NCBI RefSeq assembly: GCF_022848905.1
Contig: NZ_JAFIRA010000005.1
Location: 60,330 to 124,329 of the forward strand
DNA: 64,000 nucleotides
Source of the DNA: Thermostichus vulcanus str. 'Rupite'
GTDB lineage: Bacteria > Cyanobacteriota > Cyanobacteriia > Thermostichales > Thermostichaceae
Direction of reading: 5' to 3'
In this document: piece after piece, positions 47,149-54,844 of the stretch
How the letters are laid out: every line of letters starts with the position of its first letter
How positions within the stretch are numbered: position 1 is the stretch's first letter
Translations under genes and position numbers: made by a program
The notes under the pieces: model-generated
What the model was told of the DNA's origin: nothing
Databases searched by the model: none
The model's input: only the letters and a program-made list of their open reading frames with translations

Positions 47149-48852
47149 CTACAGTCCTAGATCGGCTTTGGCCTGCTGAGCCGCCAACAACACCTCCGCA
47201 TCCGAAGCCTGGGACCAATCGGGATCGGCAATCTCGGCGTAGAAGCGCTGATCATAGGGGCGGGTTTGCACCACCACCGGCATCGGTACGGCATGGCCAA
47301 GAACAAGGGCTTGCTGTTTCGAGTCCAGCTTGGCCAGAACGGTTTTTAGGTTTTGACTACCGGCTACCCCGGTGAAGACCGCTTCGATATCTTTGTCATC
47401 GTTGAGGAGGGCGGTAATGCGCGTACCCAACTGCGACATCACTTCACTGTCAATACTTGAGGGGCGTTGATCCACCACCATCAGGGTGACAAAGTATTTG
47501 CGCATCTCGCGGGCGATGGTGCCGAAAATGGTTTGCTTGGCGGCGCGGGGATCCAAAAAACGGTGGGCTTCTTCGATGGTGATACACAGTTGACGCGGTT
47601 TATCGAGGGGATTTTTGGATTGCAGGTAGCGCTCCGCCTGATGAACATAAGCTTGGTGAATGCGGCGGGTGATGACATTAGTGGCCAACATATAGGAAAG
47701 CAAGTTGGACTGGGATCCAAACTCGATCACCACATGAATGCCCCGGCTAAGGGCATCCAAAATTTGGCCGATGTAGTTGTGGGGTAGGCTGTTGCGGATG
47801 TATTTCAAGTCATCCAGGCGGGTCAGTTTGCGCTGCAACGCCATCATCGAGGCTTTGTTGCCCATTTTCTGCTCGCAAAACTCTTGAATCTCTGTGTTGG
47901 AGAGGCTTAAGAGGCGGCTGATCCAATCGCGGCCAAACTCGTTGCGCAGAATAATGGCATTTTCTAAGCTTGCTTCCGACAGGTTCAACTCTCCCGCCAA
48001 CAGCGCCAGATCCTCCACCTCAATTTGGTTGTAGGCGATGTAGAGTTCCTGGGCGTCGCGCACCCCCCGCCGCTGGGTGGAATCGGGATCCAGAGTATAG
48101 ATTTGCACTTGGCCAGGGAACAGTTGCCGCAGGCCTTTGACGGTGTTGAGGTGTCTCCCTTCGGTGGCTGCTTCCCAGCCGTATTCCGAGTGCATATCGA
48201 AGATCAGATTCACCGCCGCCCGTTTGCGAATAATGCCGGAGAGGATCAGACGGGTAAGGAAGGATTTGCCCGTTCCGGATTTGCCAAAAATGCCGTTGCT
48301 GCGCTCCACCCAGCGATCCAGATCCAGACAGATGGGGACGGACATATCGATCGGCTGTCCAATGGCGAAGTTACGCCGCTCCGGGTCTTCTTCCCAGCCG
48401 AAAACGGTGCGAAAATCCAACTCCCGCGCTTCGTACACCTGGGAGAAATGGGCCGGAACGGTTTTGACTGGTAGCAACTCCAGACTTTCTGGGGATTGCC
48501 CCTCAGTATCTGCCCCCACGAGAGGATATTCCCGTTCTGTCTCAGCCTGCCGGGGCACCAACATCAGCATTGGGGTGAGGGCGATGATGCCATAGGTACT
48601 GGTACCGGCCAAAACCTCCCGCAGCAACACCTCTTCCGGTCGCGGCGGGTTGATCAAGATCTGGTTGTTACTGGCCTCCAGGGTGACATCGGTGAGCAGG
48701 CCGAAGAAGCGGTTCCGTTGCCCTTGAATGACCATAAACTTACCCACCCGCAGATCTTCTACGGAAATGCCAGGGTTGAGGCGAGCTTCCAATCCACGAC
48801 TCAGGGATCCCTGGATAACGGTGGCGAGCGGTTGCGAGGGGTTCATGGTCAT
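47149..48852 (-). CDS. HerA-like hexameric ATPase (DUF87)
   Basis: About 567 residues of the HerA/FtsK superfamily. A beta-barrel N-terminal HAS-barrel region is followed by Walker A FGKSGTGKSFL and Walker B LCITIEEAHRFL, then the arginine-finger/sensor region VVDQRPSSIDSEVMSQLGT. HerA enzymes translocate DNA, often with NurA nuclease; no nurA is nearby. The frame opens at ATG 48882, but ATG 48852 has a GGAG 6 bases upstream. The tnpB stop overlaps this start, so an insertion element sits directly in its upstream region. Confidence 0.85.
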   Translation of the reverse strand: MTMNPSQPLATVIQGSLSRGLEARLNPGISVEDLRVGKFMVIQGQRNRFFGLLTDVTLEASNNQILINPPRPEEVLLREVLAGTSTYGIIALTPMLMLVPRQAETEREYPLVGADTEGQSPESLELLPVKTVPAHFSQVYEARELDFRTVFGWEEDPERRNFAIGQPIDMSVPICLDLDRWVERSNGIFGKSGTGKSFLTRLILSGIIRKRAAVNLIFDMHSEYGWEAATEGRHLNTVKGLRQLFPGQVQIYTLDPDSTQRRGVRDAQELYIAYNQIEVEDLALLAGELNLSEASLENAIILRNEFGRDWISRLLSLSNTEIQEFCEQKMGNKASMMALQRKLTRLDDLKYIRNSLPHNYIGQILDALSRGIHVVIEFGSQSNLLSYMLATNVITRRIHQAYVHQAERYLQSKNPLDKPRQLCITIEEAHRFLDPRAAKQTIFGTIAREMRKYFVTLMVVDQRPSSIDSEVMSQLGTRITALLNDDKDIEAVFTGVAGSQNLKTVLAKLDSKQQALVLGHAVPMPVVVQTRPYDQRFYAEIADPDWSQASDAEVLLAAQQAKADLGL

Positions 48853-50192
48853 GCGGCTCCAAAACAGATCCTTGACGCCCATCCCGCTAACGCTTTGCGT
48901 ACAGCAGGAGATTCCCCGTTCATAGAGTCTTGGCTAGACGTCCCAAAGGACACCCCCGCCAGAACCTCTCCAGGGGCATTTTCAGCACGGTGCGCCCCAC
49001 CGCGCTTTTGTTCCCGATAGGGTGCCGTAGGCATAAACCTATTCCGCAGAACCAACGCGCTGGCAATATCCCTAGGCATGGAGCAGCCACAGGGGCATTC
49101 ATGCCAGCGCACTGACAGCGTTTTGCGAACGGCTTCCCCACACTTAGGGCACTCCTGAGAGGTGCCCGCTGCCTGCTCCTTCACCACCGCCTTGCCACGT
49201 TTGAAACCCACCCAGGGCAGCACCGAGTTAGTGCTCCGCACCGCTACGCGATCAGAAACTGTCCGTGGCCGGCATCCAGCATGTGCTTGCCCAACATGCC
49301 GCGACTGAGGTCGACTGAGGTTAATCAGGTTTAAGTCCTCAACCACAATCACATCAGCTTCATGACAAAGTCGGTGAGCTGCCTTGAAGTGGAAGTCTTT
49401 GCGGGTATTGGCAATCCGCTCATGCAGCCGTGCCACCTTGAGCTGAGCCTTTTTCCAGTTCGCAGACCCAATCTGTTTCCGCTTCAGCCGGCGTTGCAGC
49501 AATTTAAGCTTGCGGTGCAGACCCACGAAAAACTTGGGACGCTCGAGTTGGAGCCCGTCCGAGGTGGAGAGAAAATATTCCAGGCCCCCATCTACGCCAA
49601 CCACAGGCCCCACCAACGGTGGTTCTGGGATGGCAATGTCCGCCTGAAAAGTGAGCAGGACGTAATAGCCAGAGGCCCGCTTGACCACCCTGGCTTGCTT
49701 GACCATGAAACCCTCTGGGTATGGCCGTGACTGACGAATGGCCATCCACCCCAGCCCAGGCAACTTAACTGCCCCATTGTTCAGGGGAGTCTTGCCTAGT
49801 TGAGGGAACGCAAACGACCGCATCTGTCCCGGCTTTTTGAACCGGGGGAACCCAGTCCCCAACTTTTTGCGACGGTCAAAGGCTTGGTCTAAGCGCCTCA
49901 AAACCTGCTGCAAGACCTGAGCATTGACAGACGCCAGATCCTTGTCAAGCCGCTTTGCCTCACTCAGCCGTTGGCATTGCAGCTTAAAGCTGGGGTATGG
50001 CGCGTCTGCCGGGATGATGGACTCGCTACGCAGAGAGCAGGCATTGACCGGACATTTGCGAGAAGCCATCCAGTCTTTGCGCTCTCTCAGAGCATCATTC
50101 CAGACCCTACGGCATATCTCCAGATGGTGGTTGATCTGTTCGGCCTGCTGCTGAGTCGGTTTGAGCTTGTACTCATACGTCAGGGTTATCAT
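48849..50192 (-). pseudogene. tnpB: TnpB (IS605 OrfB) RNA-guided nuclease, probably inactive
   Basis: 447 codons from ATG 50192 (MITLTYEYKLKPTQQQ). Conserved landmarks: GVDGGLEYFLS (first RuvC Asp), VVEDLNL (Glu), a zinc finger SQECPKCGEAV...HECPCGC, then PRDIASALVLRNR (last Asp). Between EDLNLINLSR and LPWVGFKRGK the normal sequence (GMLGKHMLDAGHGQFL) is replaced by an unrelated 27-residue stretch. The missing residues are still encoded in the next frame. The cause is a 10-bp tandem duplication (49303-49322) and a 23-bp insertion (49231-49253) that together restore frame. Confidence 0.8.
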
Positions 50193-50221
50193 AGGCGCAC
50201 TGTAACACTTAGTCGCTTCTG

Positions 50222-50635
50222 ATGTCACTGCCCTTAAACACCCTCTATCACTGCTCTTACAGCATCTACTTTCACTTAGTCACTTGCACCAAGTACCGCC
50301 GCAAGTGTATCACTCAACCCATGCTGAATAGGCTCAGAGAAATATTTGCGGAAACCCTGCAAAAGTGGGAGGGAGAATTAATCGAGTTCAATGGGGAGGC
50401 GGATCATGTTCATGTGCTCATGTCCGTTAACCCAAAGGTTCAGCCCTCAAAACTGGTGAACAACCTGAAAACTGTTTCCAGTCGCTTGATTCGCAAAGAG
50501 TTTGCTGAGCACCTAGTCAAGGTTTACCGTGGCAAGCCCGTCTTCTGGAACCGTTCATACTGCATCATTTCTTGTGGCGGCGCACCTCTTGCTGTGCTCA
50601 CCCAGTACATTCAGCAGCAGGCCAAGATTGAGTGA
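50222..50635 (+). CDS. tnpA: TnpA, IS200/IS605 family HUH transposase
   Basis: A 137-residue Y1 HUH transposase that cuts and rejoins single-stranded DNA. The HUH motif is DHVHVLM (His62, His64), and the catalytic tyrosine is Tyr129 in QYIQQQ. Length is normal and the sequence is intact. Divergent from tnpB with a 29-bp gap. It may still be active even though its tnpB looks damaged. Confidence 0.93.
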   Translation: MSLPLNTLYHCSYSIYFHLVTCTKYRRKCITQPMLNRLREIFAETLQKWEGELIEFNGEADHVHVLMSVNPKVQPSKLVNNLKTVSSRLIRKEFAEHLVKVYRGKPVFWNRSYCIISCGGAPLAVLTQYIQQQAKIE

Positions 50636-50831
50636 TTGCTGGGCGCATTGTCCTCCGGACGACCCGGAGGGTCAACGCCTCACCACCACCCAACCGCAAG
50701 CGGTATAGGCGGAGCACTGCGATGTTCTTGGGTAGGGGGGGCTGTTGGTGTTTCACCCGAGCAAAGGCATGGCGGGTTAGGAAAGAAGATAGACAAGTCC
50801 CATCAGCGGGATCCCGGCGAAGAATGGACTT

Positions 50832-51563
50832 TTACCCACCCGCCTGCACACGGGCACTGGTTTGAGGGGCCCCATCCTGCACAATCCAGGTGCGGACGAT
50901 CTCCACTTCCTCCGGGGTCCAGAGACCAAGGCGGGACAAAGGCAGTCCACGGGCCTGGATATAGGCAATCTCTGGGGATCCGCCACGCGGTTGGGGACGG
51001 TTGGGGTTGTTCGCATTCAGGATAGTGGCATGACGGCCCGTCCAACGGGGGTTAAGCAATTCACTGTTGGGATCTCCTGGCGTTACATAGGCCAAAGTTG
51101 CCTCGTAGCTATCCAACAGTTGCGTGCGTTGACGGCCCCCCGGCTGATGACAGCCCACACAACTGGCTTCCAAAAGCGGCTTGACATCCTTTTCATAGGT
51201 GAATTCCGGCTCAGTCCGAAAAGGTAGCCGTATCGCCTGCTCTAGTGGCAATCCTTCCTGAGGAGAAACCGTGAGAGTGTAATCGGTACTAAAACTCAAG
51301 GGATCCCGAGATTTCAGCAATAGCTCATTCCCTTGCACATCAAAAATAACCGCTGCCGGGGGATCCAGATCCGTAACCAAACGCCGCAGGTTGGGATCCA
51401 ACGGCTGATTAAATTGCAACCGGATCACCCCATCGACATAGACATCCCGTTGTTCAGGGGTAGGCTGAGAAGAAACCCACTGCAACGGGGCGTTCGATTG
51501 TGACCAAACCGGCGGATGAGACTGGATCACCCTGACGGCAAAGAACATCACCCCCAGCAACAA
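50832..51563 (-). CDS. Cytochrome c-like protein with Ig-like domain
   Basis: 243 residues with an N-terminal membrane helix, a beta-sandwich Ig-like domain at about 40-115 (VDGVIRLQFNQPLDPNLRRL; TDYTLTVSP) and a C-terminal single-heme domain with CVGCH (CxxCH). The order resembles planctomycete-type cytochrome c domains. It should be periplasmic or lumenal. The natural start may be the ATG at 51629: 18 codons later an in-frame TAG (51573-51575) interrupts the reading frame just before the membrane helix. The start at TTG 51563 used here is therefore provisional. Confidence 0.7.
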   Translation of the reverse strand: MLLGVMFFAVRVIQSHPPVWSQSNAPLQWVSSQPTPEQRDVYVDGVIRLQFNQPLDPNLRRLVTDLDPPAAVIFDVQGNELLLKSRDPLSFSTDYTLTVSPQEGLPLEQAIRLPFRTEPEFTYEKDVKPLLEASCVGCHQPGGRQRTQLLDSYEATLAYVTPGDPNSELLNPRWTGRHATILNANNPNRPQPRGGSPEIAYIQARGLPLSRLGLWTPEEVEIVRTWIVQDGAPQTSARVQAGG

Positions 51564-51775
51564 CAGCCCTACCTAAGTTCGCCACCGTCGCCACCGACGA
51601 GAAACATTCTGCAACGTCGGAGTGCTCATCGCCACAGCCCAAATTCAACTGTTCTCAGGATAACGAACCCACACTGGTCAAGCCATTGGTTGATATAAAG
51701 TTGAAAGTTGATATAAAAGCCATCAGGGATCCCCATCCAACAGAGCTCCCCTTGTGGAAGATCCGAACCGGAGAG

Positions 51776-51842
51776 GTGTTCGCCCCTCCGGCACTCTTAG
51801 GAAAGTAAGCCACCAAGGTAAAGACCTACCCAGAAGGAGCAC
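51776..51842 (+). promoter_or_regulatory. Candidate glutamine-riboswitch-like RNA (glnA/downstream-peptide class)
   Basis: The 5' GTGTTC (51776-51781) pairs with 3' GAGCAC (51837-51842). Between them come GCCCCT...TTAGGAAAGTAAG, resembling the consensus GGACGGAAGTAGG of this class, and a GGT-AAAG-ACC hairpin. The 3' strand contains GAAGGAG, which acts as a ribosome-binding site for ATGs at 51846/51849. This matches the downstream-peptide arrangement known from cyanobacteria, but the match is divergent and unscored. An alternative hairpin CCGGAG/CTCCGG (51768-51790) competes. Confidence 0.35.
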
Positions 51843-51845
51843 TTG

Positions 51846-51875
51846 ATGATGAAGGACTTAGATCGACATCGATAA
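51846..51875 (+). CDS. Short ORF downstream of riboswitch-like RNA (possible remnant)
   Basis: ATGATG starts MMKDLDRHR and stops at TAA 51873, with AGAAGGAG 6-12 bases upstream. If one base is skipped after DLDRH, the frame continues DKQRKDQSMRSSL. That resembles the Arg/Lys/Gln-rich core of glutamine synthetase inactivating factors (IF7/IF17). It could be a frameshifted relic or a coincidence. Confidence 0.25.
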   Translation: MMKDLDRHR

Positions 51876-51887
51876 ACAACGTAAAGA

Positions 51888-52256
51888 TCAGTCGATGCGC
51901 TCCAGTTTGATGTTGTGGTGACCTAACTTGATCTCGAACTCATCCCCGGGCTTGAGCCCCATCTTCTTAGTATAGGCGGCTCCAATCAGCAGATTGCCAT
52001 TCTTATGAACTGAAACTCGGAAGGTGGGTGCGCGACCCCGAGATCCATTTTCATCACTGGCATCTAGGTCTACGCCGACAGCCTTGAGCAGTGCATTGTT
52101 AAACTGCATCAAATTCACACGCTCTTGGCCATTCTTGGTATAGGTAACATAACCACAGGCACGGGCCTTTTCCTTGCGATCCACATTCTCCATCGAAGTC
52201 ACCTTATCGAGGAGTTCCTGACCAGTCAGTGGTTTTGGTTTGGGTGTTGTAGCCAT
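51888..52256 (-). CDS. cyAbrB family transcriptional regulator
   Basis: A 122-residue AbrB-like regulator found throughout cyanobacteria. The N-terminal segment LTGQELLDKVTSMENVDR and RACGYVTYTKNGQERVN define the cyAbrB family; the C-terminal half is the AbrB-type DNA-binding domain (FRVSVHKNGNLLIGAAYTKK, GDEFEIKLG). Paralogs tune nitrogen, carbon-uptake and hydrogenase genes. ATG 52256 (MATTPKPKPLTG) is preferred over the in-frame 52277. Its 3' end is convergent with the riboswitch-like RNA. Confidence 0.92.
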   Translation of the reverse strand: MATTPKPKPLTGQELLDKVTSMENVDRKEKARACGYVTYTKNGQERVNLMQFNNALLKAVGVDLDASDENGSRGRAPTFRVSVHKNGNLLIGAAYTKKMGLKPGDEFEIKLGHHNIKLERID

Positions 52257-52645
52257 ATCAAGATGGTTTGAGAACAACAGTTAGTGTAGCCAGAAAGAAA
52301 CAGAACTTGCAATAGAGTTTTGATCAAATCTGTTCTTATCCAACAAGATAACTTCACCGATCTGATTTCGGCTAGTAGAGGGAGTGCGCAAAACAGCAGT
52401 GGGAATTGACTTGCCTGATGGCAGGGTCGGCGATTGTCTGGGCTGAGACTTTCACATCAGTTGAGAAGAGGGGTTTGTCCTCAGGTAGATGGACAACCCA
52501 TGCAGACCGAGGGGAATGTTCCCGGCAACATCCTTTAGGCAGACAAAGCCATCTTTAATCTTTAGTCTATAGATTCGGATTCCTACGGCGGAATCCGGCA
52601 AAAACAGGGAAACTGGAATCAAGACGGTTTTGTTGTCAACTCTGT
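52257..52645. other. Divergent spacer with several strong hairpins
   Basis: About 390 bp between cyAbrB and coaBC. Hairpins: GGGTTTGTCC/GGACAACCC at 52471-52499, a GGGAATGTTCCC palindrome near 52516, and GGATTCC/GGAATCC at 52577-52596. All lie in what would be the coaBC leader. I recognise no named riboswitch. Confidence 0.45.
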
Positions 52646-53869
52646 ATGGATCTCTTTTGGTTGGGTCGGCGCCTTCTGATCGGGGTGAGTGGAGGAATTG
52701 CCGCCTACAAAACCTGTGCCTTGGTCTCTGGGTTGGCCCAACAGGGAGCAGAGGTGAAAGTGGTTTTAACGACGGCAGCGGAAAAGTTTGTTTCCTCTCT
52801 AACCTTTGCGGCTTTGTCCCGACAACCGACTCTGACCGACGCAGACTTTTGGCAACCTACACGAGGCCGCCCCCTGCACATTGAGTTGGGGGAATGGGCA
52901 GAAGCGATTTTGATCGCCCCACTATCGGCCAATACATTAGCGAAATTGGCTCATGGCCTTGCGGACAACTTGCTCACCAATGTGATCTTGGCTTCCCAGT
53001 GCCCAGTGGCTTTGGCGCCCGCGATGAACACTCAAATGTGGCAGGCTCAAGCGGTGGCTCAGAATTGGCAGAGGTTGCAGCAGGATTCCCGCTTTTGGGC
53101 TTTGCCGACCGCCAGTGGGCGTTTGGCCTGTGATGCCGTGGGGGAAGGACGCCTGTTGGAACCGGAGGCGTTGCAGGAGTACGCACTGGCTCTGTTGTGG
53201 ACAAAGGGGCAACGGGACTGGCAAGGCAAACGGGTTTTGATCAGTGCCGGCGGGACTCGTGAGCCGATCGATGCGGTACGGTTTATCGGCAATCCCTCCA
53301 GTGGTCGGATGGGGATCGCCTTGGCGGTGGCGGCTGCCTGTCGGGGGGCAAGTGTGACCCTGGTGCATGGGCCGCTCGGGATCCCGTTTCAGCCGGAATG
53401 GTTTGGCATTCAAGCCCTGTCTGTGGAGACCGCCGCCCAATTGGAACGAGTATTGACCAGCCTCTTCCCCCAGATGGATATGCTCTGGATGGCTGCTGCT
53501 GTAGGAGATGTACGCCCTGCTCAGCCTTTTGCGGGAAAGTTACCCAAGGCCCAGTTGCCGGAGACGCTGCCATTGGTACGGATCCCAGATGTGGTTGCAG
53601 CCCTGAGCCAAGGCAAACGGCCCCAGCAACGCATCATCGGCTTTGCGGCGCAAACGGGGGATCCCTTGCCCCCGGCTCAGGAGAAACTGCATCAGAAAGG
53701 ACTGGATGCCATCGTGGCCAACCCGATCGACCTGCCGGACAGTGGATTTGGTAGCCTCCACAACCAGGGCTATTGGATCCCCCGCTGCGGAGACATTGAA
53801 ACCATCCTCCCCTGTGAAAAATCGATAATGGCCCATCGACTGCTGGATCTGGCGCTCCGGTTGGGTTGA
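52646..53869 (+). CDS. coaBC: Bifunctional phosphopantothenoylcysteine decarboxylase/synthetase
   Basis: A 407-residue coenzyme A biosynthesis enzyme. The N-terminal flavoprotein decarboxylase has LIGVSGGIAAYK, PLSANTLAKLAHGLADN and APAMNTQMW. The C-terminal synthetase has the CTP-binding GGTREPIDAVRFIGNPSSG and the AAAVGD motif. Length is normal. The ATG is at the end of a hairpin-rich leader. Confidence 0.96.
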   Translation: MDLFWLGRRLLIGVSGGIAAYKTCALVSGLAQQGAEVKVVLTTAAEKFVSSLTFAALSRQPTLTDADFWQPTRGRPLHIELGEWAEAILIAPLSANTLAKLAHGLADNLLTNVILASQCPVALAPAMNTQMWQAQAVAQNWQRLQQDSRFWALPTASGRLACDAVGEGRLLEPEALQEYALALLWTKGQRDWQGKRVLISAGGTREPIDAVRFIGNPSSGRMGIALAVAAACRGASVTLVHGPLGIPFQPEWFGIQALSVETAAQLERVLTSLFPQMDMLWMAAAVGDVRPAQPFAGKLPKAQLPETLPLVRIPDVVAALSQGKRPQQRIIGFAAQTGDPLPPAQEKLHQKGLDAIVANPIDLPDSGFGSLHNQGYWIPRCGDIETILPCEKSIMAHRLLDLALRLG

Positions 53870-53930
53870 ATGGGGTATGACGCTCTCCGAAAAAATCAGG
53901 TACCTTTGAGGCTATGTGCAGAGGGATCCC

Positions 53931-54701
53931 ATGGCGATCATCGTCCTGAAAGCCTGGTACTTGGACTCCGTTCTATCCGCCTCCCAAGTTCAGCAGAAAA
54001 GCCCTGATCTGCGTTTGAGTCGCACCGGCTTACTCAAAACGGCGATGCGGGCCGATTTTCTCGACGATGTGGAGCAGGTAAAGACCTCCCTTTGGTGGCA
54101 GCGCTACTTAGAGGGAGAACTGGTGGAGTTTTACATTGAGGGCAGCGGTGCTTACAGTATTTCCAATCTAGATCTGATCAGCCGCGAGATCTACTTCAAC
54201 AAGCGCGCCACCCTGAGCATGACCGAGCCGCTGATCTATTTTTGCGGCCAATCGGATTACCCCGAATCCAGCCACACCCTGCAGCGCACCCTCGAGACGG
54301 TGGTGGAAACCCTGAACCGCAAACACAAGCTCAGCCTCCCCCTGCAGTTGCAGGGATCCCCTCTCTCTGAAGCGGAAACCCTGCTTATCGATGCCGCCCT
54401 AATTCGCAAGCTCAAGCATGCCCTGCTGGTGGTGGCCGATGTCACCCCTGTACAGGTGAATGGGCATGGCCGCCCGTTGCCCAGCCCGCAAGTCTGTCTG
54501 GAGTTGGGCTATGCCCTGCAATCGAAGCGTCCCGAACAGTTGCTACTGGTGCAACTGCCCCGTGAGGGTGTGACGGGATCCTTTCCTTTCGAGGTGGAGG
54601 GCAGCAGCGTCTTAAAAATTGCCGACCCGCGCCGTTTATCCGAACAACTGGGGGCCGAGATCACCCGTCAGCTAGAACGCACTCGCGTCATTTCCCCCTA
54701 G
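53931..54701 (+). CDS. Protein with C-terminal nucleotide-binding (TIR/deoxyribosyltransferase-like) motif
   Basis: About 256 residues with no signal or membrane helix. The N-terminal 100 residues (IVLKAWYLDSVLSASQVQQ; WWQRYLEGELVEFYI) are unknown to me. The C-terminal half has LLVVADVTPVQVNGHGRPLP followed by PQVCLELGYALQ and LLLVQLP. ADVT...P-x-V-x-x-ELGYA is characteristic of TIR-like and nucleoside-deoxyribosyltransferase-like folds that bind or cleave nucleotides. ATG 53931 follows AGAGGGATCCC; an in-frame GTG at 53916 is the alternative. No function is assigned. Confidence 0.7.
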   Translation: MAIIVLKAWYLDSVLSASQVQQKSPDLRLSRTGLLKTAMRADFLDDVEQVKTSLWWQRYLEGELVEFYIEGSGAYSISNLDLISREIYFNKRATLSMTEPLIYFCGQSDYPESSHTLQRTLETVVETLNRKHKLSLPLQLQGSPLSEAETLLIDAALIRKLKHALLVVADVTPVQVNGHGRPLPSPQVCLELGYALQSKRPEQLLLVQLPREGVTGSFPFEVEGSSVLKIADPRRLSEQLGAEITRQLERTRVISP

Positions 54702-54844
54702 CTGCGAGCCTCTATTCAACCCCTCCTCACAACCGCTAGACTTTTGGGGGTGGCTTATCCTGTTGCCTGTAAGCGCTGGGATTAGGCAGCTTTCTCCTGA
54801 CTGCCTCTGCTGGCTTACCGTGTTTTCTCTCCCCCTGTGCAACC

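Larger units (their letters stand above)
48849..50635. mobile_element. IS200/IS605 family element, apparently decayed
   Basis: Divergent tnpA (+) and tnpB (-), in the IS605 arrangement with a 29-bp gap. The tnpB side ends exactly at the start of the HerA-like gene with no room for a normal right end, and tnpB carries a compensated double frameshift. Borders are therefore given as gene limits and not as true ends. A CCTCCGG/CCGGAGG hairpin (50650-50670) lies just past tnpA. Confidence 0.75.

Noticed and set aside
51768..51790. Resemblance of GGAGAGGTGTTCGCC to the fluoride riboswitch start
   Set aside because: The conserved downstream fluoride elements (TGATG and CTAC segments in the right order) are not present.
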